NCBI RefSeq assembly: GCF_900104525.1
Contig: NZ_LT629711.1
Coordinates: 3,782,001 to 3,846,000 of the forward strand
DNA: 64,000 nt
Direction of reading: 5' to 3'
From: Pedococcus dokdonensis
GTDB taxonomy: Bacteria > Actinomycetota > Actinomycetes > Actinomycetales > Dermatophilaceae
Numbering within the stretch: position 1 is the first letter of the stretch; each line of letters starts with the position of its first letter. Positions 1 to 8,333 of the stretch are shown here, piece after piece. The position numbers and the translations under genes are program-made. Under the pieces are notes generated by a model. The model made no database searches. It was given only the letters and a program-made list of their open reading frames with translations, and was not told where the DNA came from.

Positions 1-175
1 CGACCAGGCCCTGGTCCTCGTACTCGCCGTACAGCTTCTCCAGCCCCTCGAACTGGGGGGTGAAGCCGCACTCGCTGGCGGTGTTGACGACGAGGGCGAC
101 CTTGCCGGCAAACGCGGACAACGGCTGCTCCTGGCCCTCGAGGGTGGTGGCGGTGAAGTCGGAGAGGGTCGGCAC
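1..175 (-). CDS. Glutathione peroxidase family protein (5' part only)
   Basis: The first 58 codons of a minus-strand gene lie at the window edge; the rest is outside. The visible protein carries the motif [16 protein letters not shown] near residue 31. This is the peroxidatic-cysteine region of the glutathione peroxidase family, which reduces hydrogen peroxide and organic peroxides using thiols (thioredoxin in many bacteria). The residue at the selenocysteine position is an ordinary Cys. I chose the GTG start because AAAGG lies about seven bases upstream and no better start follows. It is transcribed divergently from the CHRD gene. Confidence 0.8.
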   Translation of the reverse strand, partial: MPTLSDFTATTLEGQEQPLSAFAGKVALVVNTASECGFTPQFEGLEKLYGEYEDQGLV

Positions 176-327
176 GGGGGCGCCTTTCTGTCTGGGTTGA
201 GGTCGTTTTGCCCAGCGTTTCACGAGCGTGGGGCATCGACTCCTGCTGGGTGGTCTTCGTCACCGTCGTGATCCCGGATGGGGCGGCTCGGTGAACCCGG
301 CCACGGGCTGTCCCGTCTCCACCTGTT

Positions 328-345
328 GGGGCAGGGCCCTGCCCC
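328..345. promoter_or_regulatory. Perfect 18-bp palindrome in the CHRD leader
   Basis: GGGGCAGGGCCCTGCCCC is fully self-complementary and ends 21 bases before the CHRD start codon, just upstream of the ribosome binding site AGGAGG (357-362). It could be an operator or an mRNA hairpin near the ribosome site. Function is inferred only from position. Confidence 0.4.
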
Positions 346-366
346 GGACATCGTCAGGAGGACTGC

Positions 367-933
367 ATGAAGACACTCAAGCAGTGGGGCGTGCTCGCCA
401 CCGCCACCGCGCTGGGCGCGGTGGGCGTCGCAGGGTTCGGGGCCGTCGCCTCGGCCCACGACAGCGGCGGGAGCCAGAAGGCGTTCACGCTCACGGAGCG
501 GCTCAGCGGCTACCACGAGACGCCGTTGGCCCTGTCGACGAGCGGGCAGGGCTCGATCCGCCTGCGCATCGACCCCAAGGCGGGCACGATCGCCTACACG
601 GTGCGCTACGCGAACCTCGAGGGCACGGTCACCCAGTCGCACATCCACTTCGGGTCTCCGTCGCAGACCGGCGGCATCAGCGTGTTCCTCTGCAGCAACC
701 TCGGCAACGGACCCGCCGGCACCCCGGCCTGTCCCACCACCAACCCGGGTGAGGTCAGCGGCATGCTCGACTCCTCGGACGTCATCGGTCCCGCGGCGCA
801 GGGCATCACGGCCGGGCAGTTCTCCGAGCTGCTGGCCGCGATCCGGGCCGACTCGACCTACGCCAACGTGCACAGCACGCTCTATCCCGCAGGGGAGATC
901 CGCAACCAGCTGAGCACCCACGACCACCACTGA
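367..933 (+). CDS. Secreted CHRD-domain protein
   Basis: A 188-residue protein with an N-terminal signal peptide (positive MKTLKQW, hydrophobic stretch to about residue 28, cleavage near ASA-HDS). A single CHRD domain follows, recognisable from SHIHFG in the middle and ANVHSTLYPAGEIRNQL near the end. CHRD domains occur in chordin and in many secreted bacterial proteins; their bacterial role is not well defined. A strong AGGAGG lies five bases upstream of the ATG. The protein ends in a short His-rich tail. A hairpin that could stop transcription follows the stop codon. Confidence 0.85.
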   Translation: MKTLKQWGVLATATALGAVGVAGFGAVASAHDSGGSQKAFTLTERLSGYHETPLALSTSGQGSIRLRIDPKAGTIAYTVRYANLEGTVTQSHIHFGSPSQTGGISVFLCSNLGNGPAGTPACPTTNPGEVSGMLDSSDVIGPAAQGITAGQFSELLAAIRADSTYANVHSTLYPAGEIRNQLSTHDHH

Positions 934-958
934 CCGCCTCGACCCCTGCTCGCAGGGG

Positions 959-995
959 GACGTGCCCGGCCCGGCAGCCACGGGTCGGGCACGTC
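959..995 (+). terminator. Hairpin after the CHRD gene
   Basis: A 15-bp stem (959-973 with 981-995, one G-T pair) encloses a 7-base loop, 26 bases after the CHRD stop codon. There is no T-tract, as is common for actinobacterial terminators. It also separates CHRD from menC. Confidence 0.6.
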
Positions 996-1013
996 TGCGG
1001 TGGGTGGGTCTGC

Positions 1014-1019
1014 TGCAAT
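1014..1019 (+). promoter_or_regulatory. Candidate -10 element for leaderless menC
   Basis: TGCAAT lies six bases before the menC ATG. The spacing matches the other leaderless promoters in this window, but the hexamer is not a full TANNNT match. Confidence 0.4.
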
Positions 1020-1025
1020 GGGCGC

Positions 1026-2048
1026 ATGCCGACAACGCCCGCCGCGGGCCCGTCCACCGTGGTCGAGCCGCCTGCGCTGGAAGAGCTCCTCGCCCGGATG
1101 CGGGTGGTGGCGATCCCGATGCGAGTCCGGTTCCGCGGGGTGACGGTCCGGGAGGCGGCCCTGCTGCGCGGTCCGTCGGGCTGGGCCGAGTTCGCACCGT
1201 TCCTCGAGTACGAGCCGGTGGAGGCGTCCCGCTGGCTGGCCGCCGCGATCGAGGCCGGGTGGGGTCGGTGGCCGGAGCCGGTCCGCACCAGCGTCCCCGT
1301 CAACGCGACGGTGCCGGCCGTCGCCGCCCCGGACGTCGCGGCCGTGCTGGCGCGCTTCGACGGCGCCACCACGGCGAAGGTCAAGGTCGCGGAGCGTGGC
1401 CAGTCGCTGGCCGACGACGTCGACCGGGTGGCAGCGGTGCGCGAGGTGATGGGGCCGGGTGGTCGCATCCGCGTGGACGCCAACGGCGGCTGGTCGGTGC
1501 AGGAGGCGACCGACGCGCTGCGGCGCCTCGCGGCATACGGGCTGGAGTATGCCGAGCAGCCTTGTGCCCAGGTGAGTGAGCTCCGCGCGCTGCGGGTTGC
1601 GTTGGCACGCAACGGGATCGACGTACCCGTCGCGGCTGACGAGTCGATCCGCAAGGCCGACGACCCGCTGCGGGTGGCGCGCGAGGAGGCGGCCGACCTG
1701 GTCGTCGTCAAGGTCGCCCCGCTGGGTGGCGTCGCGCGCGCCCTCGAGGTGGTCGCCGACTGCGGGCTCCCGGCCGTCGTCTCGTCAGCCCTCGACACGT
1801 CGGTGGGGATGGCTGCCGGGGTCGCGCTGGCCGCGGCGCTGCCCGAGCTGCCCCACGCCTGCGGCCTGGGCACCGTGGCGCTGCTGGAGGGCGACGTGAC
1901 CGCCGCACCGCTGCTCCCGCGCGACGGCGCCCTGCAGGTAGGCCGGGTGGAGGCGGACGAGGAGCTGCTCAGCCGCTGGGCGGCGCCGGCGGACCGGGTC
2001 GAGTGGTGGGCCGAGCGCGTGCGCGCGAGCTGGTCGGCCCTGACCTGA
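1026..2048 (+). CDS. menC: o-Succinylbenzoate synthase
   Basis: An enolase-superfamily enzyme (340 residues) that dehydrates SHCHC to o-succinylbenzoate in menaquinone synthesis. The expected catalytic set is visible: the Lys pair in AKVKVA (K118, K120), metal ligands D151 (VDANGG), E177 (YAEQP) and D205 (AADES), and the second-half Lys K229 (VVVKVAPLGG). The length fits the actinobacterial form. menD, menF, menG and menJ lie downstream but are separated from it by about 8 kb of unrelated genes. No Shine-Dalgarno is seen, so translation may start on a leaderless mRNA. Confidence 0.92.
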   Translation: MPTTPAAGPSTVVEPPALEELLARMRVVAIPMRVRFRGVTVREAALLRGPSGWAEFAPFLEYEPVEASRWLAAAIEAGWGRWPEPVRTSVPVNATVPAVAAPDVAAVLARFDGATTAKVKVAERGQSLADDVDRVAAVREVMGPGGRIRVDANGGWSVQEATDALRRLAAYGLEYAEQPCAQVSELRALRVALARNGIDVPVAADESIRKADDPLRVAREEAADLVVVKVAPLGGVARALEVVADCGLPAVVSSALDTSVGMAAGVALAAALPELPHACGLGTVALLEGDVTAAPLLPRDGALQVGRVEADEELLSRWAAPADRVEWWAERVRASWSALT

Positions 2049-2098
2049 GGAAGCGGTCGGGTCGTCCCCGCCCTCGCGCACCCGCCGCTCCGCGTGGC

Positions 2099-2104
2099 TA
2101 GAGT
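2099..2104 (+). promoter_or_regulatory. -10 element TAGAGT, leaderless start of the ATP-grasp operon
   Basis: TAGAGT is followed by seven bases and the GTG at 2112. This would put the transcription start at or next to the start codon. It decides the start against an in-frame GTG at 2094 that lies upstream of this element. Confidence 0.6.
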
Positions 2105-2111
2105 CGGGGCC

Positions 2112-3335
2112 GTGAACATCGTCTTCGTGGAGCCGGGCTTCCCGGCCAACCAGCGCCGGTTCGCCCTGGCGCTCGCGTCGGTCGGGGCCAACGTCATCGG
2201 CATCGGTGAGTCCGACGAGTACACCCTCGACGACGAGCTCCGCGGCGCGATGAGCGGCTACTACAAGGTCGGCTCGGTGACCGACCTGCGGGCGATGACC
2301 GAGGCGGTGCGGTTCATCCAGTCCAAGGTCTGGGTGGACGGGCTCGAGGCCACCGTGGAGGCGCACACGATGGTGGCGGCCCAGGTCCGCGAGGCGACCG
2401 GGATCCCCGGCACGTCGGTGCGCACCACCTGGCTCTGCCGCGACAAGCCCTCGATGAAGCAGGCGCTGCGCGAGGCCGGCGTGCCCACCGCGGCGTCGGC
2501 CGCCATCGACCACGCCCACGAGGCCTGGGCCTTCGCCGAGGCGGTCGGCTACCCGCTGATCCTCAAGCCGAGGGACGGGGCGGGCGCCAAGGACACCATG
2601 CGGGTCGACAACGACCACGAGCTCTCGCACGCGCTGACGGAGTTCGGCTCGCACGGCGCCACCTCGATCGCGATCGAGGAGTTCGTCGAGGGCCACGAGG
2701 GTTTCTACGACACCATCGCCAAGGACGGTCGCGTGGTCCACGACTGGACCACGCACTACTACCCCAACGTGCTCGAGGCGATGCGCAGCCGCTGGATCTC
2801 CCCGCAGTTCGTGACCACCAACCGGATGGCTGACTCGTCGTTCTACGCCGAGGTCGCCGCGATGGGTGCCCGCGTGATCGAGGCGCTCGGCATCGGCACG
2901 AGCGCGACCCACATGGAGTGGTTCCACGGGCCGAAGGGCCTGAAGTTCTCCGAGATCGGCTGCCGCCCCCCGGGAGTCGGCTGCTGGGATCTCTACTCCG
3001 CGAGCAACGACGTCGACGTCTACCGCGAGTGGGCGCACGTCATCGCCCATGGCGTCCCCGAGTCGCCGATGCGTCGCCCCTACTCCGCCGGGATCATCGC
3101 GCTGCGCCCGGAGGCCGACGGCCACATCACCGGCTACAGCGGCATCGACGAGATCCAGGGGCGCCACGGCGAGTGGATCATCGACGGGCACTTCCCTCCG
3201 GTCGGCCACCACACCCAGCCGGTCGAGGCCGGCTACATGGCGAACGCCTACGTGCGCATGCGCCACCCGGACTACGACACCCTGCGCGGCATGCTCGACG
3301 ACGTGGGCCGCACCATCCACGTCCACGCGGGCTAG
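2112..3335 (+). CDS. ATP-grasp family ligase of unknown substrate
   Basis: A 407-residue ATP-grasp enzyme, a family that joins a carboxylate to an amine or thiol through an acyl phosphate. Visible are the pre-grasp region (residues 1-110), DKPSMKQAL (111-119), the ATP-binding Lys in LILKPRDGAGAKDT (149-162), IEEFVEGHEG (188-197) and the metal/phosphate motif FSEIGCRPPG (279-288), where the usual E-x-N-x-R reads E-I-G-C-R. The C-terminal 100 residues are His-rich. It opens a six-gene operon with two hydrolases and an M20 peptidase, so a peptide-, amide- or ester-like product is a reasonable inference. It resembles carboxylate-amine ligases, not carbamoyl-phosphate synthase, but I cannot name the substrate. 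Confidence 0.85.
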   Translation: MNIVFVEPGFPANQRRFALALASVGANVIGIGESDEYTLDDELRGAMSGYYKVGSVTDLRAMTEAVRFIQSKVWVDGLEATVEAHTMVAAQVREATGIPGTSVRTTWLCRDKPSMKQALREAGVPTAASAAIDHAHEAWAFAEAVGYPLILKPRDGAGAKDTMRVDNDHELSHALTEFGSHGATSIAIEEFVEGHEGFYDTIAKDGRVVHDWTTHYYPNVLEAMRSRWISPQFVTTNRMADSSFYAEVAAMGARVIEALGIGTSATHMEWFHGPKGLKFSEIGCRPPGVGCWDLYSASNDVDVYREWAHVIAHGVPESPMRRPYSAGIIALRPEADGHITGYSGIDEIQGRHGEWIIDGHFPPVGHHTQPVEAGYMANAYVRMRHPDYDTLRGMLDDVGRTIHVHAG

Positions 3336-3344
3336 ACCCTTCCC

Positions 3345-4304
3345 ATGCGCACCGTCCTCCTGGGGCCGCAACGGTTCATGACCACGGCCGGCACCGCCCT
3401 GCGTTCCCTCGGGGTCGAGGGACCCGTCGCGACGATCAACGCCGGGTGGGAGGAGCGTGAGGACGTCGTCGACGAGCTCGACAGCGTGCTCGGTGGCGAC
3501 ACACGCCACCTGCGGCTCTACCACCGCAGCCTCGACGTCATCACCAAGGACGCCGCCTTCGGCGCAGCCGCGCTGACCTTCCGCGACCGCCACGACGCCC
3601 TCCTCTCGCTCTACCGGCTACGCCTCCAGAACGCGATGGACGGGGTGTATGCCGTGCAGCGGCGCACCCGCGAAGGCGAGGGGCGGGTGCGGGGCGAGGC
3701 CACCGCATCCGCGGCGCTGGACGACTCGATCGAGGTGGTCCGGCACGTCGACCGCTGGTATGCCGCGCAGCTCAAGAGCCTCTATGCCGAGCTCGACGGC
3801 GCCGCCCCGATCGACTCCAGCGGGGTGATCGGCTGGCACCGGGGTGAGCTGGCCGACCTGTTGGGGCAGTCGGCCGCCGTGGTCCTCACCGGTGGGCACG
3901 TCGGCACCCTGCTGCGGACGTTGCGGCTGTTCGCGATCCGGCTTCCCGACGAGGTGCCGGTCGTGGCCTGGTCGGCCGGGGCGATGGCCCTGACCGAGCG
4001 GGTCGTGCTGTTCCACGACCACGGTCCGGAAGGCAACACCGAGGCCGAGGTGTTCGACCGCGGGCTGGGGCGGGTGCAGGGCGTGGTCGCACTCCCGCAC
4101 GCCCGGCGCCGGCTGCGGCTCGACGACCGGGACCGGTGCGCGGTGATGGCGCGCCGGTTCACCGACCAGCACTGCGTGCTGCTCGATGACGGCACGGCAC
4201 TCGAGCTGACCGAGTCGGGCGGCCTCCCGCGGGGTGCGCGGATCCTCGGGATCGACGGGGCGATCCACGAGCTCGGAAGCACTGGCAGGGGGGCGGGGTC
4301 ATGA
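3345..4304 (+). CDS. S51 peptidase / class I GATase-like protein
   Basis: A 319-residue protein whose C-terminal half holds LTGGHVG (181-187) and the nucleophile elbow VAWSAGAMAL with Ser210. This is the signature of the S51 peptidase/cyanophycinase branch of the class I glutamine-amidotransferase fold. His223, His225 and the PHAR segment (251-254) are candidate partners of the serine. The N-terminal half (residues 40-150) looks helical and carries few recognisable motifs, so it is larger than a minimal S51 domain. It begins 9 bases after the ATP-grasp stop and overlaps the next gene by ATGA. Cyanophycinases cut Asp-Arg dipeptides from a ligase-made polymer, which makes pairing with an ATP-grasp ligase suggestive, but the substrate here is unknown. 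Confidence 0.7.
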   Translation: MRTVLLGPQRFMTTAGTALRSLGVEGPVATINAGWEEREDVVDELDSVLGGDTRHLRLYHRSLDVITKDAAFGAAALTFRDRHDALLSLYRLRLQNAMDGVYAVQRRTREGEGRVRGEATASAALDDSIEVVRHVDRWYAAQLKSLYAELDGAAPIDSSGVIGWHRGELADLLGQSAAVVLTGGHVGTLLRTLRLFAIRLPDEVPVVAWSAGAMALTERVVLFHDHGPEGNTEAEVFDRGLGRVQGVVALPHARRRLRLDDRDRCAVMARRFTDQHCVLLDDGTALELTESGGLPRGARILGIDGAIHELGSTGRGAGS

Positions 4305-5449
4305 GCGAGGGACGCCTGGCCATCAACCGGCTCCGCGAGCGGCTGCCCGTCGACGGAGCCGTCATCGACCGGTTCGTCACGCGGCACGGTGCGCCCATCG
4401 TCGAAGGGGAGCGAGCCACCTTCCTGTTCCGCGGCGAGGCCGACGAGGTGCGCGTCCGCCACCGCGTCGTCGGGTTGGCCGATCCGTTGCCCATGAAGCG
4501 GCTGCCCGGCACCGACCTGTGGGCCATCACCACGGAGCTGCCAAGCGGTTCGCGGGTCGAGTACCAGCTCGAGACGCGACGAGCCGACCACTACGAGACC
4601 TTCAACGACCCGCTCAACCCGCGCCTCGCGCACTCCCCGATGGGGTCGAGCTCGGTCTGCGCCGCGACCGGCTACGAGGTGCCCGACTGGGTGCACCACG
4701 ACCCCGAGGCGCGGCCCGGAGAGCTGGTCGAGGACACCCTGCGCTCCAAGGCGCTGCGACGCGAGCAGCCGGTCACGCTCTACCTGCCCGCGCGCTACAA
4801 CCCGGCCCTGCGCTACCCCCTGCTGGTGGTCCACGACGGGCAGGACTACCTCGACTACGCCGCCATGAAGACGGTGCTGGACAACCTCATCCACCGGCTC
4901 GACGTCGCCCCGCTCATCGCGGCCTTCGTCCCTCCGCGGGACCGGTTGCGGGAGTACCCGAACCACGCGCCCCATGCCAGGTTCATCGCCCGCGAGCTGC
5001 TTCCCACGCTGGCCGAGCGGCTGCCGTTGGTCGACGATCCCGAGGCGCGTTGCCTGATGGGATCGAGCTTCGGCGGCATCGCTTCGCTGTCGACCGCCGT
5101 GCGCTACCCGGGGGTCTTCGGGTCGCTGTTCCTCCAGTCGGCGTCGCTGGTGTTCACCGACATCGGCACCGACCACGGCGGCGGGCCGGCCTTCGACCCG
5201 GTGGTGAAGTTCGTCAACCGCTACCGCGCCAAGCCGACCGCGCCGGTCGAGCGGCTGTTCATGAGCTGCGGCACCTACGAGCCGCTGATCACGCCGAACC
5301 GGTCGATGGTCCCCGTCTTCCGTGGCGCGGGCATGACGGTGAAGTACGTCGAGGCGCGCGACGGCCACAACTGGGAGGACTGGCGCGACCGGATGCGCGA
5401 CGGTTTGTCGTGGCTGTTCCCCGGACCCCAGAAGTTCGTGTACGAGTAG
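4301..5449 (+). CDS. Enterochelin-esterase-like alpha/beta hydrolase
   Basis: A 382-residue two-domain hydrolase of the Fes/esterase-D type. Residues 35-120 form a beta-rich N-terminal domain like the immunoglobulin-type cap of Fes. The hydrolase domain has VVHDGQDY (177-183), the nucleophile elbow GSSFGG (Ser256) and the catalytic His in DGHNW (His356). Fes proteins hydrolyse ferric-siderophore esters, but the siderophore uptake operon in this window lies more than 30 kb away, so a siderophore substrate is not implied. It overlaps the S51-like gene by four bases and sits in the same operon. Another hydrolase of the same fold follows. Confidence 0.8.
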   Translation: MSEGRLAINRLRERLPVDGAVIDRFVTRHGAPIVEGERATFLFRGEADEVRVRHRVVGLADPLPMKRLPGTDLWAITTELPSGSRVEYQLETRRADHYETFNDPLNPRLAHSPMGSSSVCAATGYEVPDWVHHDPEARPGELVEDTLRSKALRREQPVTLYLPARYNPALRYPLLVVHDGQDYLDYAAMKTVLDNLIHRLDVAPLIAAFVPPRDRLREYPNHAPHARFIARELLPTLAERLPLVDDPEARCLMGSSFGGIASLSTAVRYPGVFGSLFLQSASLVFTDIGTDHGGGPAFDPVVKFVNRYRAKPTAPVERLFMSCGTYEPLITPNRSMVPVFRGAGMTVKYVEARDGHNWEDWRDRMRDGLSWLFPGPQKFVYE

Positions 5450-5475
5450 ATGATCCCGACCAGATGGAGGACGGC

Positions 5476-6201
5476 ATGAAGGTCACCGAGCGCTGGCACT
5501 CGCACCGGATGGGACGGGACATCTCCCTCGTCCGGTGGGGTCACTACGGCGTGCCCGTGCTCCTCTTCCCGACCGCGGGCGGTGACGCCGAGGAGGTCGA
5601 GCGGCACCGGCTGGTCGGCACGCTCGCCCCGATGATCGAGGCCGGCCGGATCAAGGTCTACTCGTGCGACAGCGCCGCGGGCCAGGCGCTGCAGCGCAAC
5701 GAGGGCTCGCCCGCCCACCGGATGTGGCTGTTCAACCAGTACCACCAGGCGGTCGCCGAGGAGGTCGTGCCCGCCATCCACGCAGACAGCTCGCCCCAGT
5801 CGGTGGTGCTGGCGGGTGCCTCGATCGGGGCGTTCAACTCGTTCGCCATGATCTGTCGCTACCCGCACCTGTTCGGCGCCGCGGTCTGCATGAGCGGCAC
5901 CTACCACGTCGAGAGGTTCATGGACGGAGCCGACACGACCGAGGACTGGTACTTCGCCTCGCCGCTCCAGTTCCTCCCCGGGCTGGAGGGCCCGGCCCTG
6001 GAGATGCTGCGTCACCGCTACGTCGTCCTCGCATCCGGCAGTGGTCGGTGGGAGGACGTGGGCGAGTCGTGGGCTGCCGCGGATGCGTTGGGCCGCAAGG
6101 GGATCCCCAACCGCGTCGACGACTGGGGCGACCGCTACGACCACGACTGGCCGACCTGGTGGGAGATGCTGCCGCTCTACCTCGACGACCTGGTGCCGTG
6201 A
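5476..6201 (+). CDS. Esterase-D-like alpha/beta hydrolase
   Basis: A 241-residue single-domain serine hydrolase. It has the nucleophile elbow GASIGA (Ser116), a preceding oxyanion region LLFPTAGGD (29-37) and a C-terminal catalytic His in YDHDW (His223). It lacks the N-terminal beta domain of its upstream neighbour. There is no signal peptide, so it should be cytoplasmic. The ATG follows GGAGG at 5466-5470, the only internal gene of this operon with a clear gap (26 bases) before it. Its stop overlaps the next start as GTGA. The substrate is unknown; co-transcription with a ligase and a dipeptidase suggests an intermediate or product of the same pathway. Confidence 0.8.
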   Translation: MKVTERWHSHRMGRDISLVRWGHYGVPVLLFPTAGGDAEEVERHRLVGTLAPMIEAGRIKVYSCDSAAGQALQRNEGSPAHRMWLFNQYHQAVAEEVVPAIHADSSPQSVVLAGASIGAFNSFAMICRYPHLFGAAVCMSGTYHVERFMDGADTTEDWYFASPLQFLPGLEGPALEMLRHRYVVLASGSGRWEDVGESWAAADALGRKGIPNRVDDWGDRYDHDWPTWWEMLPLYLDDLVP

Positions 6202-7574
6202 CCGAGGGTTCTCTGGCCGAGCGGCTCGCCGCCGCCGTCGACGCCGGTATGCCGGGTGCCCGCGACGACCTCGCGCGTCTCGTCGCGTTGCGCTCGGTCG
6301 CCAACCCGGCGATCGAGCCGGAGAGCGAGTGCCGGGCCGCGGCCGCGCTGGTCGGCGAGCTGTTCACCCGGGCCGGGGTGGACGGCATACAGGCGCACCC
6401 CACCCCGGACGGGTCGCTCGCGGTGGTGGGTCGCACGCGTGGCCCGGCCGGAGCGCCGACGGTGCTGCTCTACTCGCACTACGACGTCGTGCCGGTCGGG
6501 GACCTGGCTGCGTGGTCGACACCTCCCTGGGAGCTGACCGAGCGCGACGGCCGGTGGTACGGAAGGGGATCCGCTGACTGCAAGGGCAACCTCGTCGCGA
6601 GCCTGCTGGCCCTGCGAGCACTGCGTTCCGTGCTGGGGTCGTGGCCGGTGGAGGTCGCCGTCGTGTGCGAGGGGTCGGAGGAGCAGTCCAGCGGTGGCAT
6701 GGAGGGGCTCGCCAGGTCGAGGCCCGACCTCGTGCAGTGTGACGCGCTCCTGATCGCCGACACCGGCAACGTCGAGGCCGGGCTGCCGACGCTCACGACG
6801 TCTCTGCGCGGCACCGGCAGTGTGCTCGTGACGGTGCGGACCATGTCGCAGCCTGCGCACTCCGGCATGTACGGCGGGCCGGCCCCCGACGCCCTCCAGG
6901 CCTTGCTCACCGCACTGGCCAGCCTGCGGGACGCGGACGGCCAGACCACGATCGACGGCCTCTCCAACGACGGCGTCTGGGACGGGGCGCCCTTCGACAC
7001 CAACCGTTTTCGCGACGACGCCGGCCTGCTGGAGGGCGTGGAACCGCTGGTGGGCGACGGTACGGTGGCGGACCTCGTGTGGGCCCGGCCGGCGGCGACC
7101 GTCCTCGCCATCGACTGCCCTCCCATCTCGCAGGTCACGGCCGCCGTGCAGGGTGAGGCCCGCGCTGTGGTCAACCTGCGCGTGCCCGCCGACACCGACG
7201 CGGCTGCGGCCCAGCAGCTGTTGACCGCGCACCTGCGGGCCCACACGCCATACGGGCAGGTCGAGGTGAAGCCGGTCTCGCTGGGACAGGGCTTCCGCGC
7301 CCGCACCGACGGTCCGGCCTACGCGGCCATGCGGCGGGCCATGCACACGGCGTTCGGCCGCGAGCCCGTGACCACCGGGCAGGGCGGCTCGATCCCGCTG
7401 GCCACGGCCCTCGCAGAGCTGGTGCCCGACGCCGAGATCATGCTGCTCGGGGTCGAGGAACCGGCCTCGCGGATCCACTCCCCGGGCGAGAGCGTCGACC
7501 CGGAGGAGCTGCGGCGCACCGCCCTCGCCCAGGCCTTGTTCCTGGCTGAGCTGGGAGCTGTGGTCACGCCATGA
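6198..7574 (+). CDS. M20 family metallopeptidase (dipeptidase-like)
   Basis: A 458-residue M20/ArgE/DapE-family enzyme. The two-zinc site is complete: SHYDVVP (His94, Asp96), GRGSADCKG (bridging Asp127), the general-base Glu pair in EGSEEQSSGG (161-162), Asp188 in ADTG, and the final His in RIHSPGE. A dimerisation domain sits in between (about 205-330). Such enzymes cut dipeptides or N-acyl amino acids. The GTG start overlaps the upstream hydrolase stop, and its own stop overlaps the VOC gene as ATGA, so translation is coupled. In this operon it is the best evidence that an amide or peptide bond is handled. Confidence 0.88.
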   Translation: MTEGSLAERLAAAVDAGMPGARDDLARLVALRSVANPAIEPESECRAAAALVGELFTRAGVDGIQAHPTPDGSLAVVGRTRGPAGAPTVLLYSHYDVVPVGDLAAWSTPPWELTERDGRWYGRGSADCKGNLVASLLALRALRSVLGSWPVEVAVVCEGSEEQSSGGMEGLARSRPDLVQCDALLIADTGNVEAGLPTLTTSLRGTGSVLVTVRTMSQPAHSGMYGGPAPDALQALLTALASLRDADGQTTIDGLSNDGVWDGAPFDTNRFRDDAGLLEGVEPLVGDGTVADLVWARPAATVLAIDCPPISQVTAAVQGEARAVVNLRVPADTDAAAAQQLLTAHLRAHTPYGQVEVKPVSLGQGFRARTDGPAYAAMRRAMHTAFGREPVTTGQGGSIPLATALAELVPDAEIMLLGVEEPASRIHSPGESVDPEELRRTALAQALFLAELGAVVTP

Positions 7575-8332
7575 GGATCCGGTGGGTGTGGGCCTTCCTC
7601 GACCTGGCCGAGCAGGGGTTCGACGAGGAGATCGAGTTCTGGCCCTCGGCCACGGCGACGGTGCTGTCGCCCTGGCGCGGTGAGCGAGCGGAGTTCGCGA
7701 CGCTGCTCCCCGCTGACGGCTCGGCGTGGCTGAAGGTCCAGCGGGTCGGTGGCGGCGGAGGGATCCACCTCGACCTCGATGTCGCCGAACCGCTGGAGAG
7801 CGCCCGGGACGAGGCGGTCGGGCTCGGCGCGGAGGTGCTGGCCGAGGTCCCTGACGACGACGGCGTGCTCGGCGTGGTCGTGTGCCGGTCACCCGGGGGT
7901 CTGGTCTTCTGCCTGACCCGCTGGCAGCCGCACGAGACAGCCGCCGGACAGGTCCGCTCGGACGCGCGGACCCTGCTCGACCAGGTCTGTCTCGACGTCC
8001 CCGGGAGCGGGTATGCCGCCGAGGTCGCCTTCTGGTCCGCGCTGACCGGGTGGGAGGCGCGGGCCGGCAGCGTGCCGGGTTTCACCAGCCTCCTGCGGCC
8101 CCCCGGGATCCCGGTGCGACTCCTTCTGCAGCAGCGGCAGGACGACGAGGGCCCGGTGCGGGCCCACGTCGACTTCGCGTGCCTGGACCGTGCCGAGGAG
8201 ACGGAGCGGCACGTGGCCCTGGGCGCCGAGGTCGAGCGGGTCGAGAGGGTGTGGACCGTGCTGGTGTCGCCGAGCGGTCGTCGCTACTGCCTGACCGACC
8301 GCGACCCCCTCACCGGGACCGTGCGCGGCTGA
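7571..8332 (+). CDS. Two-domain VOC (glyoxalase-like) protein
   Basis: A 253-residue protein made of two tandem beta-alpha-beta-beta-beta units of the vicinal-oxygen-chelate fold. Each ends in a similar block, SPGGLVFCLT (about 115-124) and SPSGRRYCLT (about 235-244). Metal ligands are not clear from sequence; His75 in GIHLDLD and His in VRAHVDFA occupy equivalent strands of the two halves. VOC proteins include glyoxalases, dioxygenases and resistance proteins that bind small molecules. It is the last gene of the six-gene operon and may bind or modify the product, or give self-protection; neither is shown. Confidence 0.75.
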   Translation: MRIRWVWAFLDLAEQGFDEEIEFWPSATATVLSPWRGERAEFATLLPADGSAWLKVQRVGGGGGIHLDLDVAEPLESARDEAVGLGAEVLAEVPDDDGVLGVVVCRSPGGLVFCLTRWQPHETAAGQVRSDARTLLDQVCLDVPGSGYAAEVAFWSALTGWEARAGSVPGFTSLLRPPGIPVRLLLQQRQDDEGPVRAHVDFACLDRAEETERHVALGAEVERVERVWTVLVSPSGRRYCLTDRDPLTGTVRG

Positions 8333-8333
8333 G

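Noticed and set aside
2094..2111. Upstream GTG start for the ATP-grasp gene
   Set aside because: It would precede the TAGAGT -10 element. Homology begins with the NIVFVEPGF strand right after GTG 2112.
1785..3593. 602-codon minus-strand open frame under menC and the ATP-grasp gene
   Set aside because: Antisense shadow; both plus-strand genes carry full catalytic motifs.
4301..5449. Assigning the Fes-like esterase to iron-siderophore release
   Set aside because: No iron box is near, the siderophore uptake operon is more than 30 kb away, and the gene is coupled to a ligase and peptidase.
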